A stretch of 64,000 bases of DNA from Brienomyrus brachyistius (Eukaryota; Chordata; Actinopteri; Osteoglossiformes; Mormyridae), in the NCBI RefSeq assembly GCF_023856365.1, contig NW_026043005.1, forward strand, positions 1-64,000, in the 5' to 3' direction. The notes beneath the pieces are model-generated. The model did no database searches. It was not told the DNA's origin and worked only from the letters and a program-made list of their open reading frames with translations. Of the stretch, positions 12,377-23,574 are shown one piece after another. Made by a program: the position numbers and the translations under genes. Each line of letters opens with the position of its first letter. Position 1 is the stretch's first letter.

Positions 12377-12604
12377 TCACAATCTATATAATTGTAAATA
12401 TACTGTGTAGCTGCTGGCGCGTTCCAAACTAAATCTCATTGTACTTACAATGTCAATAAAAACATCCATCCATCCATCTAGGCAGGCCAGTGTCGCCTCC
12501 ATCCTTCCTGAAGTCAGTGATTCCTTTGTCTTTGTGCTGTTTAGTGCCAAATTGTTTGCTGAACTCCAACCTATCAGTTTCTGGACCTCATCTCTGTAAG
12601 CTGA
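12377..12604 (-). mobile_element. L2-like LINE, 3' part, split by a CR1 insertion
   Basis: The minus strand reads AYRDEVQKLIGWSSANNLAL and NSTKTKE, the segment after the catalytic YADD region of L2-type reverse transcriptases, then decays into a 3' UTR ending in a CATC tract. The upstream part of the same element resumes beyond the CR1 copy at 13,166. The reverse-transcriptase core between them is missing. Confidence 0.7.
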
Positions 12605-13165
12605 CTCATAAGAACCAAAGAGATTTACAAATGAGAGGAGGCCATTCGGCCCATCAAGCTCCTTTGAGGAGAACTTAGCTAATAGCTCAAAAATCTTATC
12701 TAGCTCTGATTTAAAAGAACCCAGGGTTTTAGCTTGTGTTACAATAACAGGAAGACTATTCCATACTCTAACTACACGCTGTGTACAGAAATGCTTCATC
12801 AAATTCGTTTTAAAATGTTCTCCAGCTAATTTCCACTTATGGCCACGAGTTCTGGTATTTAAACTAACATTGAAATAGCCATTTGGCTGAACAGCATCCA
12901 GACCTGTTAGAATCTTAAACACCTGGATTATGTCCCCCCTTAGTCTCCTTTGCTCGAGGCTAAACAGATTCAGCTCAGCTAACCTCTCCTCATTAGACAT
13001 TCCTCTAAGACCAGGAATCATTCTCGTTGCCCTACGTTGCACCTTTTCCAAGGCAGCAATGTCCTTCTTAAGGTATGGTAACCAAACCCGCACACAATAT
13101 TCTAGGTGGGGTCTTACCAAGGAATTATATTATCGTAGCATCACTTGCCTTGTCTTAAACTCCAC
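12605..13165 (-). mobile_element. CR1-like LINE 3' end inserted in an L2-like LINE
   Basis: The minus strand encodes the CR1-type C-terminus without a break for about 165 codons (HLEYCVRVWLPYL, MIPGLRGMSNEERLAELN, GYFNVSLNTRTRGHKWKLAG, RVWNSLP, LGSFKSELDKIF). The conserved GGGCCGAATGGCC tail follows. It is 5'-truncated and sits inside an L2-like element, so it inserted later. It is better preserved than the copy at 1-548. Confidence 0.85.
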
Positions 13166-13548
13166 ACACCTAGAGATGCAATGTGCCTTCTCGCGTGGTG
13201 TTCCTGCAGAGGGAGTCTGTGAGTGCTGGAGATTGGGGGAGGGGGCAGTGTGGCTATGTCTGCTCTGTGTTCCTCCAGACGAGCAAAGAAGCTGTTTAGC
13301 TCCTTTGCTAAAAGGGCGTTGCTGTTAACAGTGACGGTGTTGTTGCCTTTGAAGTTTGTAATGTGTTGTATTCCCTGCCACACCCACTGTGGGTTGTTGT
13401 ATGTGAAGTAGACCTCTATTTTCTGTTTCTCTGCCTGCCTGGCAACCTTGATGCCCCTATTCAGGTTAGCTCTGGCTGCACTCTGTGTTCTTGACTGCGC
13501 TGTCTTGTCCTGTAGTATTGTATTGTTGCTCTTGTGTTTATCTTGCAC
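13166..13548 (-). mobile_element. L2-like LINE, region before the reverse-transcriptase core
   Basis: The minus strand reads RANLNRGIKVARQAEKQKIE and WQGIQHITNFKGN, the linker between endonuclease and reverse transcriptase in fish L2-type LINEs, followed by a proline run. It continues at 12,377-12,604 after the CR1 insertion. Confidence 0.7.
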
Positions 13549-13872
13549 TTTCTCCCTCTGTTTGTGCTCCTTTCACTCTGTATAGTTCTATCTTGCCCGC
13601 ACTTGTGTCATCTTGTGTTGTTTCTGTTTTTCTTCTTTGTGTTGCACCGTGGTCCAGGAGGAACAATGTTTCCTTTCACTGTGTACTGTGTATATTGCTG
13701 AAATAACAATAAACCCACTTGACCACCTGCCTCAATTCATCCTGAAGAGTTTTCCAATGTTGTTCAAAGGTCTGTTTGTTTCGAGTGAAGGACACGCCCC
13801 TGGACGTGCTGGATAAGGGGACCACAGATCAGTGTCCTCAGTCCTGCTTCTCCCTTCAAAGCTGAGAGGAAG

Positions 13873-14051
13873 ATGACCCGCCTGCTGCTTCTGGTTTTGG
13901 CTTATGGAGCTCTGCTTATCTCCACAGAGGCCCAGCAAGATTACCACAGTCTCCCTGCACTCACAAGACGGCCATTAAACTCGCAGTCGAAAATGCTCAT
14001 CAAGGAACCCGTCAGCACATGAATTTCTATAACATCCAGGGCCGTCCGAAG
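13873..14051 (+). pseudogene. rarres2-like: chemerin-like exon 1 (signal peptide and helix)
   Basis: The ATG at 13,873 opens a Leu-rich signal peptide. The frame breaks near 13,960, where CTCACAAGACGG lacks one base relative to a continuous reading. The exon ends CCGAAG|GTAACT. Confidence 0.65.
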
Positions 14052-14353
14052 GTAACTGCTGAGAAAGTGTTTACAAAAGTGTGAAACTTTCATCATCTGC
14101 AAGCTGAACTAATGAGTATCACATTGATTTTGATGTTTTAATTTCAATGCATATGATGCTTAATGTCTCTTCACAATGAAAGTGATGGTTGTATATCTCA
14201 GCCCTGGTCAATTTTACCTTCTCACAGTTTCTCTCTGAATCTGCTGCAGTCAAGTCTGTGACAGTTTGCCATTTTTTGGGTGATTATTGTTTGTTATATT
14301 GCCTTTAAAACAGTTGTAGGCAATTTTGTATATAACGTGTTTATGTGATTTAG

Positions 14354-14458
14354 ATCAGCAGTGAATACATTGACATTGAGATTCTCTTGAGAGCAACAAA
14401 ATGTCCAAAGTCAACTGCAACAGACCATCGGGCTGACTGTATTTTCATGGACAAGAGG
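14354..14458 (+). pseudogene. rarres2-like: chemerin-like exon 2
   Basis: 35 codons, open, bounded by a TTTAG acceptor and an AGG|GTAAGT donor. It contains EYIDIEILLRATKCP and the second cysteine in HRADC. Confidence 0.65.
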
Positions 14459-15265
14459 GTAAGTAAAGAGTCACTGTGACTGTGAGCATTGGACATATCA
14501 GTTAGCAAATTAATTTAGGTTCATGTTAACTTTTTTGATGCCCTGCGGGGGAAAGTTAGCCAACAATAAAGTAACAAATACATAGGTGGCCTCAAAGAGC
14601 CAGTTCCTTCACCTTATTCTCAAATTTTAGTAGGTTTACAGGCTTAAAGGCTGGATTACCAGGCAGAAGCAAATGCTAATCATCTGAGGGGTGACCTGTA
14701 GATTATGCTTCGAGCTATGAACCCTAGCTGGCCTTATTTAAAGACCTGTGGGCTGTACTACAAAGCGGGTTTTACATACCCAGAGTTAACTCAATCGAGC
14801 CAGGTTAACTAAAACTCATTGTTGAAATCAGCCTTAAATGGCAGTGTGGTGTTTTGTGGTGAAAGGGCAGGACTTAACTCTTGTTTTAATTAGAAAGCCA
14901 GTAATTAAACCTGGTCAGAGCAGGGTAGATGTGCAGTGTGAATTACCCTTTAAATTTACCTCTTTAAATAGTGAACTACAGGACCACTTAGCTTGATCGG
15001 AGGACAGTATTTTAATACAGAGCAGTGTTCAGTTAAACGGGATTTGTTGTTCATACTTTTAGATGAACTTGCTTTGTATAATATAGCCTTATGGTGACCC
15101 TGCTTTGGAAGCTCTTTCCTCTAAAATTGTTCTGTGTCATTAAACCCTGCACTCCAGCAGCTCTGCCTTAAATCATTAGATATATCTTTACTACACCTTC
15201 TCTCACTGTATTTATTGCCCACCACTCTTTAAATACTGTTTTTGTGTGTCTGTGTGTTTTTGCAG

Positions 15266-15358
15266 CCATTCATTAACTGTAGAGTTTGCAGCAGACGGTC
15301 TGGTAATGATCTTACACATCCATCAAATGACTGTGTACCAAACAAGAAAGTGGATGAA
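15266..15358 (+). pseudogene. rarres2-like: chemerin-like exon 3 (CxxC)
   Basis: 31 codons, open, bounded by a pyrimidine-poor TTTTTGCAG acceptor and a GAA|GTAAGT donor. It contains NCRVCSRRSG and NDCVPNKK. Confidence 0.65.
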
Positions 15359-15943
15359 GTAAGTGTAGAGAGTCTTAGCATTATGGAAATGTAACAGGTG
15401 TGTGAATTGTGTCTAAACATGTGGTTAAACTTTGATTGTGTTTGTACATGCAAAAATTTGATCAGAGTACTGTTTATTAATGACAATGTTACTTTTAATC
15501 TGAACAACAGTGGCAGCACCAAGGAAAAGCTTGGGGGGGGGGGCTCTAGCTCCTCCTCCAATGACCATAGTACCCCCACAGCACCCCCAAAATATTGGTT
15601 TCATTTTTTCTTTAACTATCTGTAAAATCTGTATATTGTGTAAGACATTTTTGCGGTTTTTACAGCATACTTGTAGTGTATTTTTTCTTCAAAGTACACA
15701 TAGAGGCTCTGTGAGCTAGACGTTAGAATTTCATATTTTATCCTATTTTATCCATGCTGTAGCTTATCGTGCTGTGTGCTTCTATACACCATCTACATAA
15801 GCTGAAAAGCTAAAGCACCCGGTCTAAATAATCTCACTCCCCTATAGCACCTGTAGCATTAAGTCACTGGCGCTGCCACTGCTGAATAAACGACTCCAAT
15901 CTGACTAAACCGCTTAACTTTTCCTCCCCATGTTACATTTCAG

Positions 15944-16060
15944 GACAAACGACGTAATATGTGTCCTTCTGATAAACCTCTTCTCAGACCTAAAACTGCC
16001 TTGGCTTCCAAGGACACTAAAGAAGCTGAAGGAGACCGTCTGACTGTTTCTGATGGCTGA
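15944..16060 (+). pseudogene. rarres2-like: chemerin-like exon 4 and stop
   Basis: 39 codons including the TGA at 16,058-16,060, after a TTTCAG acceptor. It begins DKRRNMCPSDKPLLR. The last ~25 residues resemble nothing specific, and a LINE fragment begins soon after. Confidence 0.55.
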
Positions 16061-16119
16061 TGGTCCTGCAATGTGGACCAGAGGAGGAAACTGGGAGGGA
16101 AAATGCTTTGCTTTATATC

Positions 16120-16262
16120 ATGCCCACCCAAAGCCCCCAGTGAGTAAGCCATAGGCGCCGATAGGATGGAAAAACTCCCAAGAAGGAAGAAACCTTGGGA
16201 GGGACCAAACTCAAAGGGGGAGCCCATCCTCCTGGGGCCGGCAAAGTGTAGGTGCAGGATCA
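16120..16262 (-). mobile_element. LINE 3'-UTR fragment
   Basis: It contains GAAGAAACCTTGGGAGGGAC and GGGGGAGCCCATCCTCC, reverse-complement counterparts of the 3' UTR of the LINE at 41.70-41.80 kb. It directly follows the chemerin-like stop codon. Confidence 0.55.
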
Positions 16263-16496
16263 CAAAAAAACTTGACGAGAGAAACGAGAGAATTCGACTG
16301 TCCCTCACAAAAACTGTAAAGTTTTAGTGGCTAAATTGCTTTTTCTATGCCTTTTCAAACAGGAGGAGATTTGTTTGGCTATACGTAGAAATTTTCTATA
16401 CAATTTAGACAGCACAGAATCATTAACCTACTTTAATGCATTTATTAATACAACCACATATTTCACACATTTTGACATCAGTCATGCAGTGAAGAT

Positions 16497-16930
16497 ACAG
16501 TCTCTTTATTTCTTGACGCCAACCCTCCCCATTAATCCGGGCTTGGGACCGACACCTAGTTGAGCTGGCTTTCTCCCTTAAGTGGCTGGGTTAGGCTAAA
16601 CTATGCACATATTTATGAAGACTACTATAAATTTATAAAGACCTCCCTAAATATGTAGTCTAACAAAACGCAGTTTAAAGAAGGTAGCCTACCTGGTAAA
16701 CAAAGAAATTAAAAGGCCCACAGCATATAATCGGGCTATATCCAAGCAGTTTTTAAGAACGTAACCTACATGGCGAAATTGAATTACTTTCTGGACCAAC
16801 AAACGCAACCAGACATGAACATTATGCACCTTCCTAGTCTTGATGTATGTCGTCATACAGATGAGGACGTTAAGGCAGCCTTTAGGTCCGACCCATCATG
16901 CACTGCAGTTTTTTGCAAATTCCTCAGATG
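16497..16930. repeat. dispersed repeat, inverted copy of 29,547-29,815
   Basis: Segments GGCTGGGTTAGGCTAAACTA and AAACGCAGTTTAAAGAAGG recur reverse-complemented at 29.63-29.76 kb, with a deletion in that copy. A nearby BED-type start (17,224) suggests a hAT or BED transposon, but the link is not proven. Confidence 0.6.
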
Positions 16931-17223
16931 GAAAACCATTAAATACCTCTTCTATTACCTTATATTACCTTATATTCATGTAATAAATATACAAATATCA
17001 ATTAGTTGGAAATCAGCCAGACAGACGTAATTACTACAAATGGTTTCCACTGTATTTGTGACTCTGAGTGCCGCAGGCTTGGATGCAGTGCCGCACCATT
17101 TTGGGCATGCACTGGCATGCACTGGCCAATCATGTAGCACTTCTCTCATAAATATTAATGAGACATCACCTACCACCCTGCAAAAAAGAAATTTGCCGCT
17201 CGTCCCCCTGCACATGAACCAAC

Positions 17224-17349
17224 ATGGCTGTCTCAACCAGCGGAGCTCCGGAGCCTCTGGAGAAACACGCGGCAAAAAAGGCTCGCATACGGTCTTCCAG
17301 AGTTTGGGAATACTTCAGTCATGACACCTTTTCTGCGCCTCTACTGTAG
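17224..17349 (+). pseudogene. BED zinc-finger N-terminus, truncated transposase-like ORF
   Basis: A 41-codon frame with an ATG in good context (AACATGG) reads AKKARIRSSRVWEYFS, the opening of a BED zinc finger as in ZBED and hAT transposases, then hits TAG before the zinc-binding cysteines. It may be a first exon, but no downstream exon was found. Confidence 0.35.
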
Positions 17350-18293
17350 CTGGCGTTAATGACGCTGTTTCAGCCATTTTATATTTTCTGTTTACTTATT
17401 CTGTCATGTAAGACTGAGACAAATTATCGTTTACGACTATTCTTACACACTGTAGCCTGACTTGCTGACTTAAGTAAGCTTAACTATAAGCTACCTTTGC
17501 TAGTGTTTGTGAATAACATGTTTCTCTAGTTATGAAATTATTCCATGTTTTAGCATCTGTTTCAACATTAAAGTCAAATTGGTATATTGAAATATGTAAA
17601 AACTATTGAACTATTAGCTTAAGTCTAACATAGAAAATCCTACTGAATCTCTTAAGATTTTCCTTTTTTGTTAATGCACTAATGTTTAAGAAGTGTCTTA
17701 AATTGAATTTCAGATTTGTGTGTGGGTGGGAGTGGGTGAATTGTATTAAATTCATACATTCATTCTTTTGGCTCAGACATTACTGACCTAAAACAAATTG
17801 AGGCATTGGGTAAGTGCTTAAATTAGCTACTAAATGGCAAAAAATATTCTAAATATCACATTTTCCATTCTTCGGTATAATTTTAATGAATCACCTATGC
17901 TGCCAAACATTAACGCATAGATTGTCACAACACTCTATGTTTTAGTTCTTCTTTATGTGTATAGGACGGTGTGATGGTTCTGGTGGTGGGTGTGGCCGAC
18001 GCTGCTCGCGATGTTTGGCTATGCTGCAGTCCCAGGGACCAAGTTGGAACACATTTCCACCTTCAAGCTTAGGTGGAAAAACGGCACCGAGACCCAGCAG
18101 CAGGACAACTTCTTGTCCAGACAACCAGCCCTGCTTCATCATTGAAGTAAGCCCTGTGAACAGGAGCGAGATGTACTTCTGCAGTGGATGTTATAGCGGA
18201 AAGAACATCCCCATCCTCACGTCTGCCGGAGTGCCCCCTCAAGTGGGTGTGTGACTTAACTCGATGGATGAATTGGACAGAATGTACTGTTAC
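17350..18293 (+). other. unassigned; 99-codon ORF at 17,955-18,254
   Basis: Mostly AT-rich. At 17,955-18,254 a GC-richer open frame ends with IIEVSPVNRSEMYFCSGC, which faintly resembles the end of an immunoglobulin V-type strand pair (SxMYFC). There is no matching first cysteine and tryptophan pattern upstream and no FGxG motif, so no call is made. Confidence 0.25.
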
Positions 18294-18901
18294 TAGAGGT
18301 CGACCGATATGGGTTTTTCAAGTCAAGGGTCAGGCGATGGCCGATATATGCTGCTGATTTTTTTTGGCCGATAATTGGACGTTTTCCCCTCTATTTGCAT
18401 GGTAAAATATCACACTAATAATAACAAACGATACACAAAATTTCTCAATTTAGCATTTATTGAATACTCAACTTGGAAACAATAACACATTTATAAACAA
18501 TAAAAATAGCAGCATCAGAATCTCTGTTAGTGCACAATATAGCAGCAAACTCCTCATGTTTGACGGAAGGAAATTTGTAAACAATACAAAAAGGAATAAG
18601 CATGTTATCTTTAGTTGTAATCCCACTTCCAGTCCCTGAGTCTTACTCACCACACTCATACTTCACAGCAAACAGACAGCAGTTAATTAACCAGAAGAGA
18701 AAAATGCAAAAACACAACAGAACTTGTAAATAATAACAAACTAATAGACAATAAAAATAGCAGCATCAGAATCTCTATTAGTGCCAAATATAGCAGCAAA
18801 CTCCTCATGTCTGACGGAAGGAAAATTTGTAAATACACAAAGGAATGAGCACATCTTCAGTTTTAATCCCATTTCCAGTCCCTGAGTCTTCCTCATCCCA
18901 C
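18294..18901. mobile_element. hAT-like non-autonomous fragment with internal 253-bp tandem copy
   Basis: It begins TAGAGGTCGACCGATAT, a terminus shared by many fish and amphibian hAT-type elements. No matching inverted end is seen. Inside, 18,496-18,660 and 18,749-18,901 are near-identical (TAGCAGCATCAGAATCTCT, CAGTCCCTGAGTCTT), a tandem duplication of period about 253 bp. Confidence 0.5.
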
Positions 18902-18902
18902 A

Positions 18903-18957
18903 AGCAGGCAAGGCATGTCACCCCGGTTGTGTGACACTTATTTTATATAATAAAATA
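18903..18957. repeat. isolated satellite-unit fragment
   Basis: AGCAGGCAAGGCATGTCACC and GGTTGTGTGACA match the unit repeated at 21.4-24.8 kb. The unit stops at TTATATAA and is followed by the GC-rich retroelement piece, so the array once extended to here and was interrupted. Confidence 0.85.
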
Positions 18958-20205
18958 AGTGCCCCCTGCGGCCCCAGAGCCCGAGCAGCCGTCTCCGCTG
19001 CCTGCAGCTACCGCGCCCACGTCCGAGGCGCTTTCCCTGCCTGCAGCTCCCGGGCAGGCGCTCCCTCTGCAGCCTGCAGCTCCAGTCCCTGGCCCCACTC
19101 CAGTCCCTTCTCCCCCTGTGACTCTGGTACCCTCACCCCGACGAGCCCGACCCCGGCCGCAGGTCCTTATGTCTGTGTCCCATAAGGGGAGAGGACACAG
19201 ACGCACGGCTGGGGTCCCACCCGCCCAGCCCCCTGGCTCGCCCTCCCTCGCCGGCGCTAGGGCTTGGTCGGCACCTGCGGGTCCTGGCCCTCCGGGTCGG
19301 CTGTCGTCTGCGGGTCCCCCTCCGCGGCCTCGTCGCCCTGCCTCGGTCCCTCCTCCGGCGTCTTATCGGTTGCCTGCGGGCCCCCCGACGGCGGCTCCTC
19401 ATTCGCCTGCTGGTCCTCCCGCTCTGGCGTGTCGGAGGACGTCGCCGTCTGCTGCGGCTCCCCCTCTCTCCTTGCCCTCGCCAGGGTCCCTTCCAGCTCC
19501 TTCGTCCCCTTCCCTGGTCTCCCCTCCGACTCCCTCCTTCGTCCCTGCGTCTGTCCCTCACCCCGTCTCCTCGGCCCCTCCGGCTCCGGCCTCCCGGCCG
19601 CCTGCAGCCCTTCCGGCTGCCTCCCGTCGCCCGCTGGGTCTCCCTCGGGCTCCTCTTGGTTCCCCCTCCTTCTCTCCCTGGCCTCCCGTCTTTGTCCCTC
19701 CTGCCTCTGCTCCCCCTCGCTTTGTTCCTCCTGTCTCTGTCCCTCCTCTCTTTGTCCCTCGTCCCTCTGGCTTCTGCTCCTCTTTCCCCGATGTTCCCTT
19801 CGTTCACTCCCGGTCCTTTTGTCCTGCCTGTTCCCTCCGTGTCCCCCTTTCTGATCTGTTTCTCTGCCTTTCCTGTCTTATGTCAAGTCTTGTCCTGGCT
19901 CCTTCCCCTGTGCCAGTTCTGTCTGTCCGTTCTGTTCCCTGTCCCTCATTAATGAGGTTTTATATAGATATACATATATGCCCGGCTTGTCCGCTCCTCG
20001 TGTGTGCCACGCCCCCTGATTACCCACGTGTGCTTCCCTGATCGTCTCCTGCTTTGCCCGATTACTTTGATTAGTCATGACCTATTTTAAGTCCTGGTCT
20101 TACCTGTTTGCCCTGTCCGTCATTGTAGTTTGTCAATGCCTGCGTTCCGTCCTGCTCTACCCGCTCCGTTTCCCCGATTAAAGACCCGTTTTCACAAACA
20201 CAAAA
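18958..20205 (+). mobile_element. LTR-retrotransposon 3' piece: proline-rich coding end plus partial LTR
   Basis: A GC-rich 360-codon open frame (18,959-20,041) encodes a Pro/Ser/Ala-rich low-complexity protein. About 19,979-20,205 then resembles the solo LTR at 52,319 (GCCCGGCTTGTCCGCTCCTC, GTGTGCCACGCCCCCTGATT). The LTR lacks its 5' TG and its last ~60 bp. I read the whole as a 3' remnant of the same LTR family, with the proline-rich frame as its 3' internal region. A genuine host protein is unlikely: there is no intron, promoter or recognisable domain, and the antisense frames are equally open. Confidence 0.5.
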
Positions 20206-20230
20206 AAAACTATATGTATACATATACATA

Positions 20231-21398
20231 CACTGAACAAAAATATAAACGCAACACTTTTGTTTTTGCTCCCATTTTTCATGAGATGGACTTAAAGATC
20301 TACAATTCATTCCAGATACACAATATTACCATTTCTCTCAAACATTTCTCACAAATCAGTCTAAATGTGTGATAGTGAGCACTTCTGCTTTGCTGAGATA
20401 ATCCATCCCACCTCACAGGTGTGCCACATCAAGATGCTGATCTGACATCATGGGTAGTGCACAGGTGTACCTTATACTGCCCACAATAAAAGGCCACCCT
20501 GGAATGTGCAGTTTTGTCTCACAGCAAAATGCCACAGATGCCACAAGCATTGAGGGAGCGTGCAATTGGCATGCTGACAGCAGGAATGTCAACCAGATCT
20601 GTTGCTCGTGCATTGAATGTTCATTTCTCAACCATAAGCCGTCTCCAAAGGCGTTTCAGAGAATATGGCAGTACATCCAACCGGCCTCACAACCGCAGAC
20701 CACGTGTAACCACACCAGCCCAGGACCTCCACATCCAGCAGGTTCACCTCCAAGATCGTCTGAGACCAGCCACTCAGACAGATGATGCACGGCCCCATGT
20801 TGCAAGGATCTGTACACAGTTCTTGGAAGCTGAAAATGTCCCAGTTCTTGCATGGCCAGCATACTCACCGGACATGTCACCCGTTGAGCATGTTTGGGAT
20901 GTGCTTGACCGGCGTATACGACAGCGTGTACCAGTTCCCACTAATATCCAACAACTTCGCACAGCCATTGAAGAGGAGTGGACCAACATTCCACAGGCCA
21001 CAATTGACAATCTGATAAACTCTATGCGAAGAAGATGTGTTGCATTGTATGAGGCAAATGGTGGTCACACCAGATACTGACCGGTTCTGAGTCCCCAGAC
21101 CCCCAATAAAGCAAAAAACTGCACATTCCAGGGTGGCCTTTTATTGTGGGCAGTATAAGGTACACCTGTGCACTACCCATGATGTCAGATCAGCATCTTG
21201 ATGTGGCACACCTGTGAGGTGGGATGGATTATCTCAGCAAAGCAGAAGTGCTCACTATCACACATTTAGACTGATTTGTGAGAAATGTTTGAGAGAAATG
21301 GTAATATTGTGTATCTGGAATGAATTGTAGGTCTTTAAGTCCATCTCATGAAAAATGGGAGCAGAAACAAGAGTGTTGCGTTTATATTTTTGTTCAGT
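20231..21398 (+). mobile_element. Tc1-like transposon, internally deleted, with ~290-bp TIRs
   Basis: Inverted ends begin CACTGAACAAAAATATAAAC and extend about 290 bp with high identity; TA precedes the left end. The frame from ATG 20,529 to 21,080 encodes the N-terminal helix-turn-helix domain (RSVARALNVHFSTISRLQRR) joined directly to the C-terminal part (DDARPHVARICTQ, WPAYSPDMSPVEHVWDVLDR). About 150 residues that should hold the first two catalytic aspartates are missing. It therefore cannot catalyse transposition, though ends and DNA-binding domain remain. It sits inside the (TA)n satellite. Confidence 0.93.
20529..21080 (+). pseudogene. Tc1 transposase with catalytic core deleted
   Basis: 183 codons from ATG to stop versus about 340 for intact Tc1 transposases. 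It keeps the paired-like DNA-binding domain and the final DDE-domain segment ending MRRRCVALYEANGGHTRY. The deletion is in frame, joining RLRPATQT to DDARPHVAR, so a DNA-binding protein lacking transposase activity could in principle be made. In Tc1-like elements such products can act as repressors; here that is inference. Confidence 0.85.
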
Positions 21399-21400
21399 AT

Positions 21401-22073
21401 ATATATTTATGGGTGTATCGAGACTAGATGGTCAGTATGGATAACTAAGGTGCACTAAAATTGGGTGAGCAGGCAAGGCATGTCACCCAGGTTGTGTGAC
21501 AATTATTTTATATAAATGTATATATGTATATATATATTCCATCCACCATCCCTCCTTTACGGAGAACTGCGTTATTTTTCTTTTCTATTGCTAATAAAAA
21601 AACTATATATATGTACATATATATATATATATATATATATGGGTGTATCGAGACTAGATGGTCAGTATGGATAACTAAGGTGCACTAAAATTGGGTGAGC
21701 AGGCAAGGCATGTCACCCAGGTTGTGTGACAATAATTTTATATATATGTATATATATATTCCATCCACTATCCCTCCTTTATGGAGAACTGCGTTATTTT
21801 TATTGTCTATTGCAAAAAAAAACACAAAAAAACTATATATATATATATATATACACATATATATTTATGGGTGTATCGAGACTAGTTGGTCATTATGGAT
21901 AACTAAGGTGCACTAAAATTGGGTGAGCAGGCAAGGCATGTCACCCCAGTTGTGTGACAATTATTTTATATAAATGTATATATATATTCCCTCCACCACC
22001 CCTCCTTTACGGAGGACTGCTTTATTTTTAATATCCATTGCGAAAAAAAAACACAAGAAAAAGAAAAAATATC

Positions 22074-22138
<65 letters not shown>

Positions 22139-22325
22139 GTGTGTCGAGACTAGATGGTCAGTATGGATAACTGAGGTGCACTAAAATTGGGTGAGCAGGC
22201 AAGGCATGTCACCCAGGTTGTGTGACAATTATTTTATATATATGCATATACATATTCCATCCACCATCCCTCCTTTATGGAGAACTGCGTTATTTTTATT
22301 GTCTATTGCAAAAAAAAAACAGAAA

Positions 22326-22364
<39 letters not shown>

Positions 22365-22784
22365 TATTCATGGGTGTATCGAGACTAGATGGTCATTATG
22401 GATAACTAAAGTGCACTAAAATTGGGTGAGCAGGCAAGGCATGTCACCCAGGTTGTGTGACAATTATTTTATATAAATGTATATATATATATATATATTC
22501 CATCCACCATCCCTCCTTTACGGAGAACTGCGTTATTTTTCTTTTCTATTGCTAATAAAAAAACTATATATATATACATATATATTTATGGGTGTATCGA
22601 GACTAGATGGTCATTATGAATAACTAAGGTGCACTAAAATTGGGTGAGCAGGCAAGGCATGTCACCCCGGTTGTGTGACAATTATTTTATATATATATTC
22701 CATCCACCATCCCTCCTTTACGGAGGACTGCTTTATTTTTAATATCCATTGCGAAAAAAAAACACAAGAAAAAGAAAAAATATC

Positions 22785-22863
<79 letters not shown>

Positions 22864-22966
22864 GTGTGTCGAGACTAGATGGTCAGTATGGATAACTAAA
22901 GTGCACTAAAATTGGGTGAGCAGGCAAGGCATGTCACCCAGGTTGTGTGACAATTATTTTATATAA

Positions 22967-23028
<62 letters not shown>

Positions 23029-23330
23029 CATCCACCATCCCTCCTTTACGGAGAACTGCGTTATTTTTCTTTTCTATTGCTAATAAAAAAACTATATATA
23101 TGTACATATATATATATATATATGGGTGTATCGAGACTAGTTGGTCATTATGGATAACTAAGTTGCACTAAAATTGGGTGAGCAGGCAAGGCATGTCACC
23201 CAGGTTGTGTGACAATTATTTTATATATATATGTATATATATATTCCCTCCACCACCCCTCCTTTACGGAGGACTGCTTTATTTTTAATATCCATTGCGA
23301 AAAAAAAACACAAGAAAAAGAAAAAATATC

Positions 23331-23381
<51 letters not shown>

Positions 23382-23484
23382 GTGTGTCGAGACTAGATGA
23401 TCAGTATGGATAACTAAAGTGCACTAAAATTGGGTGAGCAGGCAAGGCATGTCACCCAGGTTGTGTGACAATTATTTTATATAA

Positions 23485-23574
<90 letters not shown>

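Larger units (their letters stand above)
13873..16060 (+). pseudogene. rarres2-like: chemerin-like gene (rarres2-like), frameshifted in exon 1
   Basis: Four exons with consensus GT-AG sites, all in phase 0, fit a chemerin (RARRES2)-type cystatin-fold protein, a secreted chemoattractant and adipokine precursor. Exon 1 encodes a signal peptide (MTRLLLLVLAYGALL..TEAQ) and the helix AIKLAVENAHQG. Exon 2 carries ATKCPKS..DHRADC, exon 3 the CxxC motif INCRVC, and exon 4 MCPSDK, so the cysteine pattern follows fish chemerins. Exon 1 has a one-base deletion between LPAL and the helix, probably the T of a TAC codon, which shifts the frame to a TGA about 20 codons later. It is a pseudogene unless the deletion is an assembly error. 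The C-terminal peptide that activates chemerin cannot be aligned with confidence. It could instead be another cystatin-fold relative such as cathelicidin, but CxxC favours chemerin. Confidence 0.65.

Noticed and set aside
12377..13120. Single 247-codon LINE protein
   Set aside because: The C-terminal 80 codons come from a different LINE (L2-like) in which the CR1-like piece is inserted; the frame is an accidental fusion.
13873..16060. Cathelicidin as alternative to chemerin
   Set aside because: The exon 3 CxxC and the ATKCP..ADC spacing fit fish chemerin-like proteins better, and no cationic peptide-like C-terminus is present.
19133..19807. 224-codon Arg/Gly-rich minus-strand frame
   Set aside because: Mirror of the proline-rich plus frame caused by GC-rich composition; no domain or start context.
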